DNA from: Parerythrobacter lacustris
GTDB lineage: Bacteria > Pseudomonadota > Alphaproteobacteria > Sphingomonadales > Sphingomonadaceae
DNA length: 64,000 nucleotides
NCBI RefSeq assembly: GCF_024626475.1
Contig: NZ_JANKHH010000001.1
Location: 62,001 to 126,000 of the forward strand
Direction of reading: 5' to 3'
This document shows, in pieces, positions 58,188 to 64,000 of this stretch. Under the pieces are notes generated by a model that did no database searches, had not been told where the DNA came from, and saw only the letters and a program-made list of their open reading frames with translations. Position 1 is the stretch's first letter. Each line of letters begins with the position of its first letter. Made by a program: the position numbers and the translations under genes.

Positions 58188-59840
58188 ATGACCGACCGCA
58201 CCTCCTCTTCTGCGCTGGCGCTGTCGCGGCGCTCCCTGTTCCAGCTTGGCATTGTCGGCGGCGCGCTGGCAGCGGCCCCGCTGGCGGCGAAATATCCGCT
58301 CGGTTTCACCCACGGCGTGGCGAGCGGAGAGCCCGGCCCCGATGGCGTGCTGCTGTGGTCACGCTTCGCCGCCGGGCAGCCGGTAACATTGCAATGGGAA
58401 GTGGCCGAGGATGAAGGCTTCAGCCGTGTCGTGGCGGGCGGGTCCGCGCTCGCTTCACCTGACAACGACTGGTGCGTCAAGCCGCGCGCCAGCGGGCTTT
58501 CGGCTGACCGCTGGTACTATTTTCGATTTATTGCCCCAAGCGGTGCGACCTCCTGCACGGGCAGCACGCGCACTTTACCGGTGGGAGCGGTCGAGCAATT
58601 CCGGATGGCGGTGGTCGGCTGTTCGAACAAGCTGTTCGGCTGGTTCAACGCCTATGCCCATATCGCCGAGCATGGCGATTTCGATCTGGTGCTGCACACG
58701 GGGGATTATCTCTACGAATACCCGGTGGGTACCTATCCAACCGCTTCCGAAGCGCTGGCGGGGCGTGCGATCGACCCGCTCCACGAGATCGTCGCGCTGG
58801 CGGACTATCGCGCGCGCTACGCAAGCTATCGCAGCGATCCTGACCTGCAGCGGCTGCACCAGCTTTATCCGATGCTGCATGTATCGGACGATCATGAGAG
58901 CGCGAACGATGCCTATGCGCTGGGCGCGGAGAATCACGATCCGGCGACCGAAGGCACATGGGAGGCCCGCAAACGCGCGGCGATCCGCGCCCGCGCCGAA
59001 TGGATGCCAGTCTCGGATGCCGCCTGGGCATCGTACGACATCGGCAACCTCGCCACCCTGTTCCGCCTCGAAACCCGCCTGACCGCGCGGACGAAGCCGT
59101 TCGATCTCGGCGAGATCGCCAAGCGCGGCGGCGGCGATCCGGGGCGCACGCTTTCCGCGCTCGAAGCGTTCCGCGACGGCGAATGGCGCGAACCGTCGCG
59201 CACGCTGATGGGCGCGGAGCAGGAGAGCTGGCTCGCCGAAGGGTTCAAGGCATCGCGCGGTGCCGGCAAGAAATGGCAAGTGCTGCTTCAGCAGGTCGTC
59301 ATGGCGAGCCTCAAGGGCGCGCCCGAAATCGCCGAGGGCATGACCGCAGCAGTTCCCGATTACCTGCGCAAGCGGATCATGGCCGGAGCACTGAACGCGC
59401 GCGTCGGGCTGCCGTTCAACATGGACGCCTGGGACGGCTATCCTGCCGCGCGCGAACGCTTGTTGCGTGCGGCGCAGGAGGCTGACGCCAATCTCGTGGT
59501 GCTGGCGGGGGACAGCCACAATGCCTGGGCCTCCGAACTCTCGAACGCGAATACCGGTGCCGGTGTAGAGTTCGCCGGGCATTCGGTCTCCTCGCCGGGG
59601 TTCGAAAGCTATCTCTCGTGGATCAAGCCGCAGGATCTGGCGGCGCAGACCGTGCGCGCCAATCCGCAGCTCAAATGGGCGGAAACCGCAAGCCGCGGCT
59701 ATATGGCGGTCGAGCTTTCCCCGGCGCGGGTGACGAGCGAATACCGCTTCCTGCAAGGTGTGCGCAACCGGTCGACCCAGCTTGCCGGAACGCAGCGGCT
59801 TTCCACCGCTGTCGGAAGCCATAGGCTCGAGATCGGTTGA
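58188..59840 (+). CDS. phoD: PhoD-type alkaline phosphatase/phosphodiesterase, Tat-exported
   Basis: PhoD hydrolyses phosphate mono- and diesters outside the cytoplasm. The 550-residue protein starts with a Tat signal (LSRRSLFQLGIVGGALAAAPLAA). The PhoD domains follow: FTHGVASGEPGPDGVLLWSRF (N-terminal Ig-like), then the metallophosphatase with HTGDYLYEY, YPMLHVSDDHESANDAYALGAENH and LAGDSHNAWASEL. Several metal ligands (D in GDYLYE, DDHE, GDSHNAW) are present. Ca/Fe dependence is known for the family. No Pho box was located with confidence upstream. Confidence 0.93.
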   Translation: MTDRTSSSALALSRRSLFQLGIVGGALAAAPLAAKYPLGFTHGVASGEPGPDGVLLWSRFAAGQPVTLQWEVAEDEGFSRVVAGGSALASPDNDWCVKPRASGLSADRWYYFRFIAPSGATSCTGSTRTLPVGAVEQFRMAVVGCSNKLFGWFNAYAHIAEHGDFDLVLHTGDYLYEYPVGTYPTASEALAGRAIDPLHEIVALADYRARYASYRSDPDLQRLHQLYPMLHVSDDHESANDAYALGAENHDPATEGTWEARKRAAIRARAEWMPVSDAAWASYDIGNLATLFRLETRLTARTKPFDLGEIAKRGGGDPGRTLSALEAFRDGEWREPSRTLMGAEQESWLAEGFKASRGAGKKWQVLLQQVVMASLKGAPEIAEGMTAAVPDYLRKRIMAGALNARVGLPFNMDAWDGYPAARERLLRAAQEADANLVVLAGDSHNAWASELSNANTGAGVEFAGHSVSSPGFESYLSWIKPQDLAAQTVRANPQLKWAETASRGYMAVELSPARVTSEYRFLQGVRNRSTQLAGTQRLSTAVGSHRLEIG

Positions 59841-59872
59841 ATCTTTCCCTTCTTGCGGCTAGGCTCTTTGTC

Positions 59873-59944
59873 ATGCGCAACGCTATTGACTCGCAGACTA
59901 CCACCACCACCCCGGTTCTCCGGGGGTGGGTGCTCGCGGCCTGA
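59873..59944 (+). CDS. threonine-rich leader peptide of thrS
   Basis: A 23-codon frame encodes MRNAIDSQTTTTTPVLRGWVLAA, with five consecutive Thr codons (59897-59911) directly before a hairpin. It ends 126 bp before thrS on the same strand. This is the classical layout of a leader peptide for transcription attenuation, here sensing charged tRNA-Thr, which is the product of the ThrS enzyme. The translation start has only a weak RBS. Confidence 0.72.
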   Translation: MRNAIDSQTTTTTPVLRGWVLAA

Positions 59945-59985
59945 CGCGCAGCCCCGCCGCCCGGTTTCGGGCGGTCGGCGTTTCC
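59910..59985 (+). promoter_or_regulatory. attenuator-like hairpins before thrS
   Basis: The first hairpin is CCCCGG/CCGGGG (59910-59925) overlapping the last Thr codon. The second is CCGCCCG-GTTT-CGGGCGG (59957-59974), followed by CGGCGTTTCCTCC, terminator-like though with a short T tract. A ribosome stalled on the Thr codons would open the first hairpin and free its 3' arm to pair downstream. The competing pairing is plausible but not calculated. Confidence 0.6.
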
Positions 59986-60070
59986 TCCCGAAATCGCGAG
60001 AATCCATCAAACGCCGCTTCAAGCGTGTGCCCTCTTGTGCCATGGGCGCGCCAAACGAACGGATGAGACG

Positions 60071-62089
60071 ATGACGGAACTGCTCAAGATCAGCCTGCCC
60101 GACGGATCGGTGCGCGAAATGGAACGCGGATCGACCCCGGCAGCCGTTGCAGCGGCGATCGGCCCGGGCCTGGCCAAGGCTGCCATTGCCGCGCGGGTTG
60201 ATGGCGAGCTGCGCGATTTGGGCCGCCCGTTCGACGGCGATGCCGAGCTGGCGCTGGTGACCAGCCGCGACGAGGCCGATGCGCTCGAGCTCGCACGCCA
60301 CGATTTCGCGCATGTGCTGGCGGAAGCCGTCCAAGCGCTGTGGCCCGGCACGCAGATCACCTTTGGCCCTGCGACCGACGATGGCTTTTACTACGACGTC
60401 AAGGCCCCCGAAGGACGCGAGCCCTTCAGCATGGATGATCTGCCCGCGATCGAGGAAAAGATGCGCGAGATTATCCGGGCGGACAAACCATTGCGCCGCG
60501 AAGTCTGGTCGCGCCAGCAGCTGATCGACAAGTGGAGCGCCGAAGGCGAGAGCTTCAAGGCCGAATGGGCGCAGGAACTGCCCGAGGACGAGGAACTGAC
60601 CGTCTACTGGTCGGGAGAAGACTGGCTCGACATGTGCCGCGGCCCGCACCTGCCCTCGACCGGCAAGCTCGATCCGCAGGCATTCAAGCTGATGCGGGTC
60701 GCCGGGGCCTATTGGCGCGGCGACCAGAACAATGCGCAGCTCACGCGCATCTATGGCACCGGCTGGCTGAACAAGAAGCAGCTCGACGCGCATCTCCACC
60801 GGCTGGAAGAAGCCGCCAAGCGCGACCACCGCAAGCTGGGCCGCGAGATGGACCTGTTCCATCTGCAGGAAGAAGCCCACGGCAGCGTGTTCTGGCATCC
60901 CAAGGGCTATCGCATCTGGCGCGAGCTCGAGGCCTATATGCGCCGCAAGATGGACGGGGCGGGCTACCGCGAGATCAAGACCCCGCAGCTGATGGATGTG
61001 CGCCAGTGGACCCAGTCGGGCCACTGGGGGAAGTATGCGCAAAACATGTTCGCGGTCCCCGACATTGTGCCCGATGTCGATGATTCCGGGGAAACGGCGG
61101 CTGCACCCAGAATTGCGCCCGATGCCCAGTGGCTCGCCATGAAGCCAATGAACTGTCCGGCGCACGTGCTGGTGTTCAAGCAGGGCATCACGAGTTACCG
61201 CGACCTTCCGATCCGGCTGGGCGAAATGGGATGCTGTCACCGCAACGAACCACACGGTGCGCTGCATGGGCTGATGCGGGTGCGCCAGTTCACGCAGGAC
61301 GACGCGCATATCTTCTGCACCGAAGCGCAGGTGGTGGAAGAAGTGCGCGCCTTTTGCGCGCTGGCGGATAGCGTCTACAAGGACTTCGGCTTTACCTATC
61401 ACGTCAAGCTGGCGCTGCGGCCCGATGCGCGCTTCGGCAGCGATGCTGACTGGGACAAGGCCGAACAGGAGCTGCGCGACGCCGTGGCCGAGGCCGGGAT
61501 GGCGAACGACGAATATGGCTGGGAGGAACTGCCCGGAGAGGGGGCGTTCTATGCGCCCAAGCTCGAATGGCATCTGACCGATGCCATCGGTCGCACCTGG
61601 CAGGTCGGCACGATCCAGGGCGATCGGGTGCTGCCCGAACGGCTCGACGCGAATTATGTCGGCGAGGATGGCGAGCGTCACCGCCCGGTGATGCTGCACC
61701 GCGCGATTTTCGGTTCCTACGAACGCTTCATCGGCATCCTGATCGAGCATTTCGCCGGCCGCCTGCCGGTCTGGCTCGCTCCGGTGCAAGCGGTGGTGGC
61801 GACGATCGTTTCGGATGCGGATGACTATGGCAAGGACGTCGTGGCGAAGCTTGAAGCCGCCGGAATCCGGGTCGAGAGCGATTTCCGCAACGAGAAGATC
61901 AACTACAAGGTGCGCGAGCACTCGGTCGCGAAAGTCCCGCATTTGCTGGTTGTGGGCATGCGCGAGGCCGAGGAAGGCACCGTTGCCGTCCGCACGCTGG
62001 GCGAACAGCACCAGAAGGTGATGCCGCTCGACGAGGCGATTGCGATGCTGGTCAAGGCTGCAACACCACCCGACCTGGCCAGCGACTGA
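60071..62089 (+). CDS. thrS: threonyl-tRNA synthetase
   Basis: ThrRS charges tRNA-Thr in the cytoplasm. The 672-residue class II enzyme has the N-terminal TGS domain (about 1-63: [28 protein letters not shown]), the editing domain ([52 protein letters not shown]), the catalytic core with [14 protein letters not shown], FRxRE-like [30 protein letters not shown] and [31 protein letters not shown], and an anticodon-binding domain to the end. The ATG at 60071 gives the TGS start; the frame upstream belongs to the leader. Confidence 0.97.
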   Translation: MTELLKISLPDGSVREMERGSTPAAVAAAIGPGLAKAAIAARVDGELRDLGRPFDGDAELALVTSRDEADALELARHDFAHVLAEAVQALWPGTQITFGPATDDGFYYDVKAPEGREPFSMDDLPAIEEKMREIIRADKPLRREVWSRQQLIDKWSAEGESFKAEWAQELPEDEELTVYWSGEDWLDMCRGPHLPSTGKLDPQAFKLMRVAGAYWRGDQNNAQLTRIYGTGWLNKKQLDAHLHRLEEAAKRDHRKLGREMDLFHLQEEAHGSVFWHPKGYRIWRELEAYMRRKMDGAGYREIKTPQLMDVRQWTQSGHWGKYAQNMFAVPDIVPDVDDSGETAAAPRIAPDAQWLAMKPMNCPAHVLVFKQGITSYRDLPIRLGEMGCCHRNEPHGALHGLMRVRQFTQDDAHIFCTEAQVVEEVRAFCALADSVYKDFGFTYHVKLALRPDARFGSDADWDKAEQELRDAVAEAGMANDEYGWEELPGEGAFYAPKLEWHLTDAIGRTWQVGTIQGDRVLPERLDANYVGEDGERHRPVMLHRAIFGSYERFIGILIEHFAGRLPVWLAPVQAVVATIVSDADDYGKDVVAKLEAAGIRVESDFRNEKINYKVREHSVAKVPHLLVVGMREAEEGTVAVRTLGEQHQKVMPLDEAIAMLVKAATPPDLASD

Positions 62090-62092
62090 GGG

Positions 62093-62842
62093 GTGGAGCT
62101 GCTCGCAGGCTTCACCGCACTCCAGATCGGAGTGGCGCTGGCCGCGACTTTCTTCGGTGCCTTCGTCCGCGGGCTTGCCGGGTTTGGGCTGGCCTTGGTG
62201 CTGGTCCCGGTTCTGGCGCTGGCGATAGCGCCGCTCGAGGCGGTGCTGATCACCAATTGCCTCGCTCTTCTGATCGGGCTGAGCGAGATTGCGAAGCTCT
62301 ATGCCGCCGCCGAACGTTCCGCGCTGACCATCGCCGGACTCGTCCTGTTGACGACGGCTCCGGGCATGGTGTTGCTCGCCTCAACTCCCCCTGATCTTGC
62401 GCGATTGCTCATTGCGATGGTTGCGATATCGGCATTTGTCGCCATCCTCCTGCCGCAACGACCGGCCGGCCAGCCGACAGCAATCATCACGGGACTGGTC
62501 GGCATTACGAGCGGGTTTCTGACGGGATTCGCCGGCATGCCCGGACCGCCCGTTGTGCCCTATTATGTCGGGCGAGCAATCCCGCGAGAGGTCGCCAAGG
62601 CCTCGATGCTGCTGATTTTTACCATTGCATCGGTTACGGGTCTGGCCTCTGGTGCGGCGATCGGGCAGCTCGAAATGCGCTTGGTGGGGCTGGCTCTGCT
62701 TCTCTTTCCCATCGTCCTGATTGGTAACCTCTTGGGGACGAAGGCGTTTGGTACGGTGTCCGAAGGATTGTGGCGCACTGTCGTCGCAGTCGTGCTCGGC
62801 GCGACAGCGCTTGTGGCGCTGACACGGTTGGCACTTCCCTGA
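62093..62842 (+). CDS. TauE/SafE-family sulfite/organic anion exporter
   Basis: The 249-residue membrane protein has about eight helices and the duplicated family layout: FFGAFVRGLAGFGLALVLVPVLALAIAPLEAVLITNCLALLIGL in the first half and GITSGFLTGFAGMPGPPVVPYYVGRAIPREVAKASMLLIF in the second. The family exports sulfite, sulfoacetate or similar anions; the substrate here is unknown. It starts with GTG 3 bp after the thrS stop and is probably co-transcribed. Confidence 0.9.
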   Translation: MELLAGFTALQIGVALAATFFGAFVRGLAGFGLALVLVPVLALAIAPLEAVLITNCLALLIGLSEIAKLYAAAERSALTIAGLVLLTTAPGMVLLASTPPDLARLLIAMVAISAFVAILLPQRPAGQPTAIITGLVGITSGFLTGFAGMPGPPVVPYYVGRAIPREVAKASMLLIFTIASVTGLASGAAIGQLEMRLVGLALLLFPIVLIGNLLGTKAFGTVSEGLWRTVVAVVLGATALVALTRLALP

Positions 62843-62845
62843 CTT

Positions 62846-63595
62846 TCACAGGTATCGGGCAGCGCGGACCGTTCCTTCGGCGCGATCGCGCAGGATGACG
62901 GCGTAACGGTCCGCGCCCTTCGTTTCGAGCTGGCCTTGCTCCACATGGAAGCTGCCATTCTTGCCCGGAACAAGCTTGGTTTCCGCCCTTACCACGTTGC
63001 TGTAGCCCACGTTCCGCCCGCCATTCTCCCCGCGCCCGATCGCCACGCTGACATGCGAGGTCAGGGCCACCAGACTCAGTTCGCCGCCATTCGAACCGCC
63101 GGTCGAGATCTCGAATCCCCCTTCCTTGCGCTTTGCCACTTTGAGCACCGCATGGGGTTTTGCCGCAGAATCGCGAACGAGGCTGCGCACCTCGCGCGCG
63201 CGCGAGCCGACCGTGCCCGCGCGGCCATCGATGACGATTTGCGGGGTATAGACACCCGCCCCGGGGATCCCGCGCGACGAATAGGAGCGCTGAAGCTGCG
63301 TGTTTGCTTCGCGCGCAAGCGTATCCTTCCAGCCGAGGCGATCCCAATATGTCACCGGCCGGGTGACAACGACCAGCGACGGATCCTGCGCGAGCTTCTC
63401 GGCCAGCGCGTCGGCCGGCGGGCAGGAGGAGCAGCCCTGGCTGGTGAACAGTTCGACCAGAACGGGAGAAGCGGAGGAAGACGCCAGCTTCAAGCTCGTC
63501 GCTCTGGGCGACGATCCAGAACTGAATGAATGGTTGAGGCCCCATACACCCGCAGCGGTAATGGCAATGGCAGCAATCAGTGCAGGCGTCTTCAT
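62846..63595 (-). CDS. DUF1223 thioredoxin-like secreted protein
   Basis: The 249-residue protein starts with a signal peptide (MKTPALIAAIAITAAGVWGL) and continues with a thioredoxin-fold domain with PVLVELFTSQGCSSCPPADALAEKLAQDPSLVVVTRPVTYWDRLGWKD, the DUF1223 hallmark with CSSC. YTPQIVIDGRAGTVGSR follows. Its role is likely periplasmic and redox-related, but no reaction is known. The ATG at 63595 begins the signal; the frame upstream is unlikely to be coding. It converges on the TauE gene. Confidence 0.88.
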   Translation of the reverse strand: MKTPALIAAIAITAAGVWGLNHSFSSGSSPRATSLKLASSSASPVLVELFTSQGCSSCPPADALAEKLAQDPSLVVVTRPVTYWDRLGWKDTLAREANTQLQRSYSSRGIPGAGVYTPQIVIDGRAGTVGSRAREVRSLVRDSAAKPHAVLKVAKRKEGGFEISTGGSNGGELSLVALTSHVSVAIGRGENGGRNVGYSNVVRAETKLVPGKNGSFHVEQGQLETKGADRYAVILRDRAEGTVRAARYL

Positions 63596-63668
63596 GGCGC
63601 GACTCCGAAGGGCTGGGGCCTCACCCCTTCGTTCGGTCGTACGCTGCGACTGGTTACATCGGGGAGCT

Positions 63669-63791
63669 TCAGAAGGGCCGGATCGTTCCCGCCAAGGCGA
63701 GGGCGAGTCCGCAACCCAGCACGAGCGCCGAACGCAGGACTTCGAGCGCTTGCGCTTCGTTGTTCCAAATCGATAGGGCAGTTCTGGCCAT
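63669..63791 (-). CDS. possible 40-residue membrane peptide
   Basis: MARTALSIWNNEAQALEVLRSALVLGCGLALALAGTIRPF has one hydrophobic helix near the C-terminus. No clear RBS is present. It lies between the agmatine deiminase 3' end and DUF1223 on the same strand. It might be real because of its protein-like composition, but the support is weak. Confidence 0.35.
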   Translation of the reverse strand: MARTALSIWNNEAQALEVLRSALVLGCGLALALAGTIRPF

Positions 63792-63825
63792 GGCGGCATT
63801 GTCACGCCCAGACGCTAACAATGGC

Positions 63826-64000
63826 TTAAGAAGCGATATCCAGCCTCGGCATCTGCTGGCTTGCACAATGAAAGCCGCCGCCACCGGCGAGCACCGCATC
63901 GGCAGGCAGGCCGATGGTCGCGCGATCGGGGAAAAGTCCGGCAATTGCGGCAACCCCGGCCGCATCGTGGACCGAGCCGAAGGTCGGCACCACCACGAGA
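63826..64000 (-). CDS. agmatine deiminase family protein, C-terminal part (runs off the window)
   Basis: The last 57 residues end in LPADAVLAGGGGFHCASQQMPRLDIAS. The GGGGFHCASQQMP segment is the C-terminal catalytic-Cys motif of agmatine deiminase (GGGGxHCxTQQ), which hydrolyses agmatine to N-carbamoylputrescine. The preceding VPTFGSVHDAAGVAAIAGLFPDRATIG fits the family. The gene continues beyond base 64000, so its start and length are not seen. Confidence 0.85.
   Translation of the reverse strand, partial: LVVVPTFGSVHDAAGVAAIAGLFPDRATIGLPADAVLAGGGGFHCASQQMPRLDIAS

Overview
The window is 64 kb of GC-rich alphaproteobacterial chromosome carrying one integrated mobile element. The NAD-dependent glutamate dehydrogenase of about 1,576 residues, the tandem amidohydrolases with a POT peptide transporter, the CYP153-like P450 and the overall base and codon style suggest Sphingomonadales, possibly Erythrobacteraceae. 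That assignment is inference from gene content; no rRNA is present to confirm it.

Left flank (1-11.2 kb): dxs, an Mrr-like restriction gene wedged tightly behind it, an enoyl-CoA hydratase, a small lipoprotein, an NnrU-family membrane protein, then a minus-strand peptide-use operon (POT transporter, lipoprotein amidohydrolase, a second amidohydrolase that has lost its metal ligands, FKBP isomerase), a GntR regulator and ihfB.

Mobile element (11,264-38,120, about 26.8 kb): a tyrosine-integrase element has recombined into the anticodon loop of a tRNA-Leu(UAA) gene. The 10-bp core GACTTAAAAT is present at both ends. The host gene is cut into a 5' half (11,235-11,273) and a 3' half (38,111-38,166), and neither end regenerates a full tRNA. 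About 100 bp downstream of the integrase the element carries its own complete 85-nt tRNA-Leu(UAA), interrupted after U34 by a 216-nt group I intron. The intron splits exactly the same 10-bp core that the integrase uses. The simplest reading is a rescue tRNA whose intron also makes it unattackable by the element's own integrase. This is the most interesting feature of the window.

Element cargo: a class II Fic protein fused to an AbiEi-like N-terminus; a VirD4/TraG-type coupling ATPase with membrane partners including an OmpA-like protein; a hairpin-rich candidate oriT followed by a MobC-like protein and a MOBP-type relaxase, with no mating-pore genes, so it looks like an integrative mobilizable element; DUF2958 and other backbone genes; a lone HigA-like regulator; a five-gene operon of DNA methyltransferase, probable restriction enzyme, ParB-like protein, SNF2-type helicase and DUF3883 protein; a fused GmrSD-type type IV restriction enzyme; an XRE-HTH/GTPase fusion; and an ArdC-like antirestriction protein next to the right end. 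Most cargo is therefore defence or counter-defence.

Right flank (38.2-64 kb): a PilZ protein; a glycan or lipid-modification cluster (FAD oxidoreductase, GtrA, GT-C-like membrane protein); msrB; a CYP153-like P450; an ABC exporter; queG; a ferredoxin reductase-like flavoprotein; NAD-glutamate dehydrogenase; a luciferase-like oxidoreductase, TPR and hydrolase group; a small XRE/membrane-protein operon with two genes under 60 codons; Tat-exported PhoD; thrS preceded by a threonine-rich leader peptide and attenuator-like hairpins; TauE/SafE; DUF1223; and the C-terminus of an agmatine deiminase running off the right edge.
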